From assembly GCA_040755725.1 (NCBI GenBank), contig JBFMAI010000031.1:70176-134175 (forward strand): 64,000 bases of DNA, given 5' to 3'. The DNA comes from JBFMAI01 sp040755725. Lineage in GTDB: Bacteria; Planctomycetota; Phycisphaerae; UBA1845; Fen-1342. The translations under genes were made by a program, and so were the position numbers. Position 1 is the first letter of the stretch. Each line of letters starts with the position of its first letter. Positions 25,842 through 33,816 of the stretch are shown here, one piece after another. The notes below the pieces were generated by a model. It worked only from the letters and a program-made list of their open reading frames with translations. It was not told the origin of the DNA and ran no database searches.

Positions 25842-26811
25842 GCGAAAACGCCCCGGGGCCGCCCGCTCGGCCCTGGTCGTCGCACCCGGAACGGCGGAGC
25901 GGCCAACGCTGCGCGTCACCGTGCTGGCCGGGGGCCCCAGTGCCGAGCGCGCCGTCAGCCTCGAGTCCGGCCGGGCCGTCGCCGACGCCCTGCGCCGTCG
26001 CGGCCACCAGGTCTGCCTCGCCGACATCGGACCCGAGCAACTCGAGGCGCTCGATCACCCGGCGGACGTGGTGTTCCCGGCGCTGCACGGCACCTTCGGC
26101 GAGGACGGCACGGTCCAGCAGCTCCTGGCCGCGCGCGGGCTCCGCTTCGTCGGCTCCGACGCCCGCGCCTCCGCCGTCGCCATCGACAAGGCCGCCACGA
26201 AGGCCCGCGTGGCCGCCGCCGGCCTCCCGACGCCGCAGTACGAAGTGTGGAAGGCGGAGGACCTGGCCGCGAGATCGGCGCCGGGGCTGCCGCTGCCGGT
26301 CATCGTCAAGCCCGTGGACCAGGGCAGCAGCGTCGGGACGACGATCGTGCGCGACCAGCCTGAATTTCTCCCCGCGGTCCGACTCACGACGATGACATTC
26401 GGACGAGCGCTCGTCGAGGAGTTCATCGTCGGCCGGGAACTGACGGTCGGCATCATCGGCGGGCAGGCCCTACCGCCGATCTGTATCCGCCCCAAGCGGC
26501 CGTTCTACGACTACGAAGCGAAATACCTCGACGACCAAACGGAATACCTGTTCGAGACGGGCTACGAGCCGGCCCTGCTGGAGCAAGCCCAGACGCTGAG
26601 CCGCCGTGTGTTCGACTTGTTGGGCTGCCGGCACCTGGCCCGCGTGGACTGGATGGTCGATGCGGACAATGGATTGTGGTTTCTCGAAATCAATACCATC
26701 CCGGGCTTCACGGGCCACTCGCTCGTTCCCAAAGCCGCCGCCAAAATCGGCATCGCTTTCGACGACCTCGTTGAGCGCCTGGTGCGTATGGCTCTGGAGG
26801 ATCCGGCATGA
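25798..26811 (+). CDS. ddl: D-alanine--D-alanine ligase
   Basis: 337 residues from GTG 25798 (AAGGAG 10 bases upstream); this gives a 44-base overlap with murB and an extra Ser/Arg-rich N-terminus before the true domain at RVTVLAGGPSAERAVSLESG. Ddl joins two D-Ala for the peptidoglycan stem. ATP-grasp motifs: FPALHGTFGEDGTVQ, VIVKPVDQGSSVGTTIV, VEEFIVGRELTVGII and the C-terminal LEINTIPGFTGHSL. The next start codon candidate (GTG 25921) would cut the first strand, so the long form is preferred. It overlaps ftsQ by 4 bases. Confidence 0.94.
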   Translation: MRPASNSNSKSKSGERKRPGAARSALVVAPGTAERPTLRVTVLAGGPSAERAVSLESGRAVADALRRRGHQVCLADIGPEQLEALDHPADVVFPALHGTFGEDGTVQQLLAARGLRFVGSDARASAVAIDKAATKARVAAAGLPTPQYEVWKAEDLAARSAPGLPLPVIVKPVDQGSSVGTTIVRDQPEFLPAVRLTTMTFGRALVEEFIVGRELTVGIIGGQALPPICIRPKRPFYDYEAKYLDDQTEYLFETGYEPALLEQAQTLSRRVFDLLGCRHLARVDWMVDADNGLWFLEINTIPGFTGHSLVPKAAAKIGIAFDDLVERLVRMALEDPA

Positions 26812-27749
26812 GGCGGGTGAAGCGCGGAGGAGCAGCGCGCGCGGCTTCCCCCGCCGGCAATCGTCGGAGCGGCCTGCGCCTGTCGCGGGCCACGTGGGTC
26901 CGGCTGTGGCGCGTGATCGGCTGGTCCGCCACCGTCGCGGCAATCGTTTGGGGCTTGCGTGAGATGGAGCAGTCGGTTCGACAACGCGACCCGACGGTCC
27001 AATGCGGCATCGAATGGGTGGATTTGCCCACCTGGATGACCGCCGCCGGCGGCGACCAGGCGCTGGCGGAAGTCGCCGCCGCTGCCGACCTGCGGCCCGA
27101 CGATGACATTCACGACCCGGAGCTGTGCCGCCGGGTGGCGACTGGCCTGCAAGCCTCAGCGTGGGTAGGGGAGGTCACCCGGGTGACGAAGCGCCCCGAT
27201 GGCGTCGTCAGAATCGCGGCGCGCTATCGCGAACCGTTCGCGTACGTCGAGCACCGTGGCACCGTGTACCGCGTGGACCGGGAGGGCGTGCGCTTGCCGT
27301 TGCCTGCCGTGTATCGGATCGACTACATTCAGGACAGATTCTGGAACGACTGGTTCCGGATTGTGGGCGTTTCGGGAGCGGTACCGGACGAAGGCGCCCC
27401 GTGGCCCGGCGAGGACTTGGCTGCCGGCTTGCGCCTTGTCCAGTTCCTCCGCAACGCCACGGCACGCGGCGAAGTCCCTTTCAGATCGTCACTTAGGGCA
27501 ATCGACGTGGCCAACTTCGGGCTCCGCCAGAATCCCGACGACGGCCAGCTCCGCATCCGCACGATTCACCCGCGAAGCTACATTCGTTGGGGCGAGCCGC
27601 CCGGCGAGGAATACGAGGTCGAAAGCCCCGCCCGTCGCAAGCTCGACATGTTGCGATCAATCTATGCCAGACGGGGGTTCCTCCCTGAAGGCATTCTCGA
27701 TGTCCGGGACGTGGAACGGGCCCAGATCATCACGCCCCCCGGCGGCTAG
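26808..27749 (+). CDS. ftsQ: FtsQ/POTRA-type cell-division-like membrane protein
   Basis: 313 residues; ATG 26808 overlaps the ddl stop (ATGA). One N-terminal membrane helix (VIGWSATVAAIVWGL, about residues 36-50) follows a basic cytoplasmic tail, then a periplasmic region with a POTRA-like unit (DDDIHDPELCRRVATGLQ...SAWVGEVTRVTKRPDGVVRI) and a beta-rich domain. Sequence similarity to FtsQ is weak, but position directly after murC-murB-ddl is the classical ftsQ position. No ftsA or ftsZ follows. In FtsZ-less planctomycetes its role would have to be wall-linked without a Z-ring. Confidence 0.7.
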   Translation: MRRVKRGGAARAASPAGNRRSGLRLSRATWVRLWRVIGWSATVAAIVWGLREMEQSVRQRDPTVQCGIEWVDLPTWMTAAGGDQALAEVAAAADLRPDDDIHDPELCRRVATGLQASAWVGEVTRVTKRPDGVVRIAARYREPFAYVEHRGTVYRVDREGVRLPLPAVYRIDYIQDRFWNDWFRIVGVSGAVPDEGAPWPGEDLAAGLRLVQFLRNATARGEVPFRSSLRAIDVANFGLRQNPDDGQLRIRTIHPRSYIRWGEPPGEEYEVESPARRKLDMLRSIYARRGFLPEGILDVRDVERAQIITPPGG

Positions 27750-27779
27750 CACCGCCGCGGGGCCGCTTGGAGAGCAGCC

Positions 27780-28592
27780 ATGCCTGCCAGCAACCTGCCT
27801 ACCTTGATTTTGGATGCGGCGGCCCGGCACCTGCCGGATGGTGCCGCGTGGATTCTAATTGCGGCCGGGGCCGTCGTCGGCGGCATCGGCCTGCTATTCA
27901 TGGTCAAGGGCGCCCGGCTGGCCCCCATGCTGGCGGCCCTGGTCGTCGCAGCGTTCGGGGCCGGCGCTGGGCCGGTGGTATCGAACCTGACGCACGCTCC
28001 GCTATGGCCGGTGGTGGCGGGCTGCGGCGTGGTGGGGCTGGGGCTGGGGGTGCTTCTGTTCCGGGTCTGGCTGGCAATCCTCGTCGGGCTGTGCCTGGCG
28101 GGCGCTGGGCTCAGCATCTACACCGGGCAAGTCCTGCGCGATCCGCTCAACGCCTACCTGACGTCCGGGCTCGACCGCGAACAGCAACTGGTGACGCTGC
28201 CGACCCCGGGGGACGCCGGTGGTTCTCCCACGTGGACGGCTGAAGCGACACAGTTGTGGAACCACTTGACGGGGAACGTACCGAACTTCCAGGCGAGCTT
28301 CTTCGCGCTCGTCCTGTCCACTGCCGTCGGCGGATTCATCCTGGGGCTGGCCTTTCCCCGGCTCGCCCGGGCATTCTGGGCCGCATCGTTCGGGACGGGG
28401 CTGCTCTTGAGCGGCGTGTACGGCGTGCTGCACGCGGGCTGGCCTGCGGGCCTGCCCTGGGTCAACCAGTGGGGGCCGATGGTAGCCGGCGTAATGTGGG
28501 GGATTTCGATGGTCTACAACTTGGTGGACCTCAAGGTGTTCGGCACGCGGAAGGCGGCGGCGACGCCGGAGCCGGCCAAAGCCGGGGCCTGA
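27780..28592 (+). CDS. Multi-pass membrane protein, TMEM198/DUF4203-like
   Basis: 270 residues, ATG 27780 with GGAG 7 bases upstream. About seven hydrophobic helices with small-residue-rich repeats (IAAGAVVGGIGLLFMVKGAR, LAALVVAAFGAGAGP, GLGLGVLLFRVWLAILVGL). A soluble loop of ~45 residues separates two halves (after TGQVLRDPLNAYL). The Gly/Ala pattern resembles the TMEM198/DUF4203 fold, and the protein at 29973-30656 has the same look. No catalytic motif is visible. Function unknown. Confidence 0.75.
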   Translation: MPASNLPTLILDAAARHLPDGAAWILIAAGAVVGGIGLLFMVKGARLAPMLAALVVAAFGAGAGPVVSNLTHAPLWPVVAGCGVVGLGLGVLLFRVWLAILVGLCLAGAGLSIYTGQVLRDPLNAYLTSGLDREQQLVTLPTPGDAGGSPTWTAEATQLWNHLTGNVPNFQASFFALVLSTAVGGFILGLAFPRLARAFWAASFGTGLLLSGVYGVLHAGWPAGLPWVNQWGPMVAGVMWGISMVYNLVDLKVFGTRKAAATPEPAKAGA

Positions 28593-28907
28593 ATCACCGT
28601 GCGCAATCGCGCGACAGTCATCGCAACGCAAAGCGCCGGCAAGCGCCCTTCCCGGCCGCGCTCACTGGCGCTTGGCGTTCTGATCAATGCCGGCAATTCG
28701 TGCGCGGTCAAGTAGACGTGCCCAACAGACCGCTTGCGCTCTGTCTCCGCCACCGCAAGACTTGTGTTTGCTCTACCGGCCTTCGTGAAAGTTCGTTTGA
28801 TTTCGAATCAATCGCGAGTTACTACTGTTTTGCTTGCAATGGGTGTGGCTGCTCTGCGTCGGGGCGGCGTTTTGGGTATGTGCGCATCACGGGGAGGATT
28901 ATCCGTC
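28593..28907. other. 315-base gap upstream of a secreted-protein gene
   Basis: No gene seen. It is less G+C-rich toward its 3' end; a TTGATT (28797-28802) / TTACTA (28819-28824) pair, 16-base spacer, is a weak promoter candidate for the gene at 28908. Confidence 0.35.
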
Positions 28908-29786
28908 ATGGCGCGGTGGATGAACAAACGTGGGCGCGCGCTATGGGCGGCTGGCATTGGGTTTCTGCTGGTTACCGGCGTCAGTTTGGCGGCAGAGGGC
29001 GATGGTGCGAATCCCGAACAGGCAACCATGGCTCTCGGGGGCGTCAATCTGCCTTATACCGGTCAAGGCAGCGTATGGGTCATCGATGACGGGTATCTTG
29101 TCATTCGCTTCGAGCGCGCGCAGCAACCACCGGCGTCGGCCGACGCACTGCGATCCAAAGGGGACACCGGGGGTGGGGGCTTCGGAGGAAATGCACGTTC
29201 TCACCCCGACCCCTCGACCGTGGGCCGTACGGGGACGGGTGGCGGCGTCGGCGTCGGCGGAGGAGAGTCAACGTCCGACGTGAGAATACTGCCGCTTCGT
29301 TTGACCACGCAAGGTCTGGTGTTGGCCGGTGACGGGCACACGTGGCACTTGCAGTCGAAGCCGCCGTCGGAGGCGGAGCGGCGGACGCCCAAACCACAGG
29401 TGATCTCCGTCGCACCGCGTGGCGAACAACCGTGTCGCCGACACAGTCTCCTTGATCTCACCGGGAGCCTGCACCTCCGGGTCGGCCCCACCGGCGCCGT
29501 GCAGTTAGACGCGCGCGATGACAAGACCGGCCGACGATTGCTCGCCACACTACAACCGGAACCGGCCCCGACGAGCGAGGTTCCTTGTCCGGAGGCGGGT
29601 GAGGACAACAGTGTTGTTCGCATCTCGTGGGAGATTACCTGCAACAACCAAACCAGTTGCAGTGTGTCGATTTCGTGCGACCCCGCGCAGGGATGCTGGG
29701 TCTTGTGCTTCTGCGACGCGAATGGAAACGCCACTTGTTTGAGCGGTCACGGCAAGATGCCAGAGGTGAGCGTGCCGGATCCCTGA
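28908..29786 (+). CDS. Secreted protein with Gly-rich linker and Cys-rich C-terminal domain
   Basis: 292 residues from ATG 28908 (GGGGAGG upstream). An N-terminal signal peptide (basic MARWMNKRGR, then a hydrophobic core, cleavage near SLAAEG). A short beta-like region is followed by a Gly/Ser-rich linker (GGGGFGG, GTGGGVGVGGG), a second beta region (LRLTTQGLVLAGDGHTWHL), and a C-terminal domain with about eight Cys in ~55 residues (CPEAG, EITCNNQTSCSVSISC, GCWVLCFC, TC). The Cys spacing suggests disulfides and export to an oxidising compartment. I do not recognise the family. It is flanked by two similar membrane proteins on the same strand. Confidence 0.75.
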   Translation: MARWMNKRGRALWAAGIGFLLVTGVSLAAEGDGANPEQATMALGGVNLPYTGQGSVWVIDDGYLVIRFERAQQPPASADALRSKGDTGGGGFGGNARSHPDPSTVGRTGTGGGVGVGGGESTSDVRILPLRLTTQGLVLAGDGHTWHLQSKPPSEAERRTPKPQVISVAPRGEQPCRRHSLLDLTGSLHLRVGPTGAVQLDARDDKTGRRLLATLQPEPAPTSEVPCPEAGEDNSVVRISWEITCNNQTSCSVSISCDPAQGCWVLCFCDANGNATCLSGHGKMPEVSVPDP

Positions 29787-29972
29787 GAATCGACCTGACA
29801 TGAAAGACGTCCCGTAGCGTCCATCCCCCGCGGCCGACGTGAGATGTCGTGGTTTCTTCAACGTTCAACGACGGTCGCGGGGGGCAACAGCATTTTGGCG
29901 GCGAACTGCTATGGGGCCAGGGGTGGGTTGCACGATAGAAAGGAGAGGAGGGTCGTCCCTCGGAGTACGCCC

Positions 29973-30656
29973 TTGGCGCATTATCAGCAGCTCGTTTTCA
30001 ACTGGATCACGGCCCAATCCGGGCTGACCGGGCTGGTGGTCATGGCCGCCGGCCTGCTGGCCGCGTCGCACGGGTTCCGAATGGTCCGTTTCCTGTTGGC
30101 CGTCTGCGGTTTCGGCGTGGGGTACGGCGCGGCGTCGGTCCTGGGCTCGCTCGTTCCTCTGCCGCCGTCAGTATTGGGATTGGTGGCCGGGAGCGTGTGC
30201 GCGGCGGCAGGGGTGGCGTGGCCGCAGCCTGCGCGGGTGGTGGTCAGTGCGGTGACGTGGGCCATCGGCGGGGCCTACTTGGCCGAGCAATTTGGTGCCC
30301 GCGGCCTGGGGTGGTGGATTCCCGCCGGGCTGTTGGGGGCGACAGGCGGCGTGTTGATGCTGGTTTCGCCGCGATCCATGACGATCCTGATGACGAGCCT
30401 CCACGGGGCCGCCCTGTTTCTTCTCGGCTTTGCCGGCGTCGCCGACGCCGTCCTGCCCGTGCTCGGCGGCACGCTCCGAAGCTGGGCCCACCACCGTTCG
30501 GCGATTCTGCCGATCCTGCTGGGGATGCTGACGCTTACCGCGTATTCGTGCCAAGCCAACGCGCGGCGTGGCGACCTGCGAACGGGCCACGCGGACGGCC
30601 CGCCGGTCACCGGGCGGCAGGCGGCCCGACCGCCGGTACGGGCCAATCCGGGTTGA
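29973..30656 (+). CDS. Multi-pass membrane protein, TMEM198/DUF4203-like (related to 27780-28592)
   Basis: 227 residues from TTG 29973, chosen because GGAG (29962-29965) is 7 bases upstream; starts further left add a non-membrane, repeat-like N-terminus. About seven helices: TGLVVMAAGLLAASHGFRMV, FLLAVCGFGVGYGAASVL, LGLVAGSVCAAAGVAW, GLLGATGGVLMLV and more. The Gly/Ala pattern parallels the protein two genes upstream, so the pair may be paralogues. The last ~40 residues are polar. Function unknown. Confidence 0.7.
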   Translation: MAHYQQLVFNWITAQSGLTGLVVMAAGLLAASHGFRMVRFLLAVCGFGVGYGAASVLGSLVPLPPSVLGLVAGSVCAAAGVAWPQPARVVVSAVTWAIGGAYLAEQFGARGLGWWIPAGLLGATGGVLMLVSPRSMTILMTSLHGAALFLLGFAGVADAVLPVLGGTLRSWAHHRSAILPILLGMLTLTAYSCQANARRGDLRTGHADGPPVTGRQAARPPVRANPG

Positions 30657-30680
30657 CTTATGGTCCGCAACCGATAGAGT
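30653..30680 (+). promoter_or_regulatory. thrS: Candidate thrS promoter
   Basis: TTGACT (30653-30658) and TAGAGT (30675-30680), spacer 16. It lies at the stop of the preceding gene and predicts a leader of about 210 bases before thrS, long enough for translational control. Confidence 0.4.
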
Positions 30681-30899
30681 GCAAAGGTGGAGTGCTTCCC
30701 GCGGCGCGTTTTGCGGAGTTGACTGGTATTGAAGGCGATGCACGAGGTGGCACAGTGATGGGGTTGCCGAGGGCCGGGCGCGGGGGCCACGTGCCCGTCG
30801 GCCAGATCGCTGGACAGGGGGGGCGTGAGTTCCGCAGCGTCGCCGGTCGTGGGGGGCCTGCCGTCGGCTTCTATTCACGTCCATGAGGTTTCCGTGTCC

Positions 30900-33086
30900 A
30901 TGCTGAAGGTGCGTCTTCCCGACGGCCGGGTCGTCGAGCAGCCGGACGGTGTGTCCGCGGCCGACGTGCTCCTGGCCGTCAATCCCAAGCTCGCGCGTAA
31001 GGCGGTGGCCGCGAAGGTCAACGGTCGCGTGGTGGACTTGAGTACGCGGCTGACAGGGCCCGAGGTGGAATTGGCGGGGCTGACCATCGAAGATCCCGAG
31101 GGGTTGGAGGTCGCCCGGCACAGCGCGGCCCACGTCATGGCGGAAGCCGTTTGCACGCTGTGGCCGCAGACCAAGCTCGTCTACGGGCCGCCCGTCGACA
31201 ACGGTTTCTACTATGACATCGATCTCGACCACTCCCTGACGCCGGAGGACTTCGCCCGCATCGAGGCCAAGATGGACGAGATCGTGCGGGAGGATCGGCC
31301 GTTTCGGCGGTACGAGCTGCCGCGGGCCGAGGCGATGAAGCGCCTGCACGCGGAGGGTAACGAGTACAAGATTGACAACGCCGAGCGGGCCGACGGCGAC
31401 GTGCTGAGCTTCTACGTCACCGGCGAGCCGGGCAGCGGGCGCTTTGAAGACCTCTGCCGCGGTCCGCACGTGCCCAGCACCGCCCGGATCGGGGCGTACA
31501 AGGTGATGCAGGTGTCGGGGGCCTACTGGCACGGCGACGCCACCAAGGCCATGTTGCAGCGCGTCTACGGCACCACCTGGCCCGACAAACGCGCGTTGCA
31601 GCAACACCTGCAAATGCTCGAGGAGGCCAAGCGCCGGGACCATCGGCGGATCGGCCAGGAACTGGGCCTGTTCACGCTGAGCCCGCTGGTGGGGCCGGGG
31701 TTGGTGTTGTGGAAGCCGGCCGGCGCCCTGGTCCGACACATCCTCGAAGAGGAGCTGCGCCGGGAGCTGCTGCAGCGCGGCTACCAGATGGTCTACACGC
31801 CGCACATCGGCCGCCTCGAGATGTTCCGCATCAGCGGGCACTTCCCGTATTACAAGGACAGCCAGTATCCGCCGCTGTTTGAGTCCGAGCGAGGGCGGCT
31901 GCTGAACCGCTTGTGGGAATTGGCGGGGGCGGCGGGGGACCGGCCGGCGTCGGCGGACGAGTTGGCCATCGTCGAGAAGCTGGCCGCCGAGCACGCCGAC
32001 ATTCGCAACTACCCCGCCACGGCGCCCCCGGCGGAACGCCAGAAGCGCGTGCGGACGTGGTTGGAGCGGGAGGACGGGTACCTGCTCAAGCCCATGAATT
32101 GCCCCGGGCACATCCAAATCTATGCGTCTGAGGCGCGGAGCTACCGTGACCTGCCGGTGAAACTGGCGGAGTTCGGCCAGGTGTACCGTTACGAGCAGTC
32201 GGGGGAGGTCGGGGGCATGACGCGGGTCCGCGGCTTCTGCCAGGACGACGCGCACATCTTCTGCACGCCGAAGCAGCTCCCGGCGGAAATCGCCGAGTGC
32301 GTCGAGTTGTCCAAACACGTGCTGGAGATGGTCGGGCTGAAGGACTACCGCGTGCGGGTGGCGCTGCGTTCGAAGGACAGCACCAAGTACGTCGGCTCGG
32401 ATGAGAACTGGGAACTGGCGGAGGCCGCGCTGCGCAGCGTCGTGCGCGGCTCGGGGCTGAAGTACAGCGAGGAAGTGGGCGAGGCGGCGTTCTACGGCCC
32501 AAAGATCGACTTCGTGGCCCGCGACGCGCTCGGCCGCGAGTGGCAGCTCGGCACCGTGCAGTGCGACTACAACCTGCCGGAACGCTTCGGCCTGACGTAC
32601 ACGGGGGAGGACAACGCGGCCCACCGCCCCGTCATGGTGCATCGAACGCTGTTCGGCAGCATGGAGCGGTTCGTCGGCATCCTGATCGAGCACTTCGCGG
32701 GGGCGTTCCCGCTATGGCTGGCGCCGGTGCAGGTCCGCGTGTGTTCCATCAGCGAGAAGTCGAAGGCCTATGCCCAAGACGTGTACAATGTCTGTCGGGC
32801 CGCCACGTTGCGGACCGAGCTGGACAACGGCGACGAACGGATCGGGGCCAAGATTCGCCTGGCCACGCTCCTGAAGATTCCGTACATCCTGGTTGTCGGC
32901 GAACAGGAAGCCGCCGACCAGACCGTGAACGTCCGCACGCGCGAGGGCAAGCAGTACGGTAGCTTCAGCTTGCCCGAGTTCCTGGCCGCGTGCGCGGAGG
33001 AGATTGCCCATCGGGGTCGGGAGACCCCGCCCGGCGCAAGCCAGTCGCCGGTGGGAGACGACGGCCGTCGGCCGGCGCCCCCGTAA
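30900..33086 (+). CDS. thrS: Threonyl-tRNA synthetase
   Basis: 728 residues from ATG 30900 (GTG 30894, with GAGG 6 bases upstream, is an equally possible start). It charges tRNA-Thr. Order: TGS domain (KVRLPDGRVVEQPDG), the editing domain with HSAAHVMAEA and FEDLCRGPHVP, class II core motifs including KPMNCPGH, GQVYRYEQSGEVGGMTRVRGF and YGPKIDF, HRTLFGSMERF, and the anticodon domain (APVQVRVCSIS). Relative to the E. coli enzyme (from memory) there is an insertion of about 60 residues (nt ~31870-32075) between motif 1 and KPMNCPGH. The 3' tail is Pro/Gly-rich. infC follows, as in many bacteria. Confidence 0.97.
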   Translation: MLKVRLPDGRVVEQPDGVSAADVLLAVNPKLARKAVAAKVNGRVVDLSTRLTGPEVELAGLTIEDPEGLEVARHSAAHVMAEAVCTLWPQTKLVYGPPVDNGFYYDIDLDHSLTPEDFARIEAKMDEIVREDRPFRRYELPRAEAMKRLHAEGNEYKIDNAERADGDVLSFYVTGEPGSGRFEDLCRGPHVPSTARIGAYKVMQVSGAYWHGDATKAMLQRVYGTTWPDKRALQQHLQMLEEAKRRDHRRIGQELGLFTLSPLVGPGLVLWKPAGALVRHILEEELRRELLQRGYQMVYTPHIGRLEMFRISGHFPYYKDSQYPPLFESERGRLLNRLWELAGAAGDRPASADELAIVEKLAAEHADIRNYPATAPPAERQKRVRTWLEREDGYLLKPMNCPGHIQIYASEARSYRDLPVKLAEFGQVYRYEQSGEVGGMTRVRGFCQDDAHIFCTPKQLPAEIAECVELSKHVLEMVGLKDYRVRVALRSKDSTKYVGSDENWELAEAALRSVVRGSGLKYSEEVGEAAFYGPKIDFVARDALGREWQLGTVQCDYNLPERFGLTYTGEDNAAHRPVMVHRTLFGSMERFVGILIEHFAGAFPLWLAPVQVRVCSISEKSKAYAQDVYNVCRAATLRTELDNGDERIGAKIRLATLLKIPYILVVGEQEAADQTVNVRTREGKQYGSFSLPEFLAACAEEIAHRGRETPPGASQSPVGDDGRRPAPP

Positions 33087-33111
33087 ACCCACAGAAAGGC
33101 AGGTGAGGCCC

Positions 33112-33738
33112 ATCAATCTGAACTTGCGCTGCAACGAGCAGATTCGCGTGTCGCCCGTTCGCCTGATCGGCGAGAACAACGAGCAACTCGGAATCATGCC
33201 CAACTACGAGGCCCTGCGGCTGGCCCGCGAGGCCGGGGTGGACTTGGTGGAGGTGGCGCCCAACGTTCGTCCGCCCGTGTGCCGGCTGATGGACTACGGC
33301 AAGTGGAAATACACCCAGAAGAAGCACTCCAAGAAGCACCACGAGCAGCAACTCAAGGAAATCCGTCTGCGGCCGAAGACGGACACGCACGACCGCGAGA
33401 TCAAGGTCAAGCAGGCCATCAAGTTCTTTCAGCGCGGCGACAAGGTGCAGTTCACCATGGTCTTCCGCGGCCGCGAGCGCTTCCGGCGTGAAGTGGCGCT
33501 GGAGGTCTTCAAGGCCATCCTGGACGAGTTCGGCCAGCGCGTCCGCGTTGAACGTCCCCCCGGCATGGACGGCCGTCACATGGTGATGGTCCTGTCCGCG
33601 GTCAAGGACGCGTTCGTCGAGCCGGGCGCGGCGGCAGGTTCGCCGCCGGTGGCCGTCCCCGGTCCGCCGGTCGCGCCCGCCCCGCCGGTCGTGCCCGCCG
33701 AGCCGCCGCCGGCACCGGCCATGGAAGCGCAGGGCTAG
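33112..33738 (+). CDS. infC: Translation initiation factor IF-3, apparent AUC start
   Basis: 208 residues if read from ATC 33112; GTG 33103 is the nearest ordinary start. IF-3 binds the 30S subunit and rejects wrong initiator pairs. Domains: N-terminal CNEQIRVSPVRLIGENNEQLGI and LVEVAPNVRPPVCRLMDYGK, a lysine-rich linker helix, C-terminal LRPKTDTHDREIKVKQAIKF and GDKVQFTMVFRGRE. ATC is preceded by AGGTGA (33101-33106, complementary to the 16S tail) at 5 bases, a better site than GTG has, and gives the N-terminal length of Bacillus-type IF-3. A ~40-residue Pro/Ala-rich tail follows the domain. rpmI and rplT do not follow. Confidence 0.93.
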   Translation: MNLNLRCNEQIRVSPVRLIGENNEQLGIMPNYEALRLAREAGVDLVEVAPNVRPPVCRLMDYGKWKYTQKKHSKKHHEQQLKEIRLRPKTDTHDREIKVKQAIKFFQRGDKVQFTMVFRGRERFRREVALEVFKAILDEFGQRVRVERPPGMDGRHMVMVLSAVKDAFVEPGAAAGSPPVAVPGPPVAPAPPVVPAEPPPAPAMEAQG

Positions 33739-33816
33739 ACGCCGGTCCGCACCGGGTTCATCGAAATCGTCCCGACGGCCGGGCCGCCGCCGGGCGGTCG
33801 GCAAGGAGGGCCAGTC

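Noticed and set aside
25838..26395. GTG start overlapping the murB stop (GTGA) as the ddl start
   Set aside because: It is in a different frame from ddl and opens only a shadow frame.
30168..32693. 841-codon open frame on the minus strand
   Set aside because: Antisense to thrS and the preceding membrane protein; no motif, His/Arg/Gln-rich shadow sequence.
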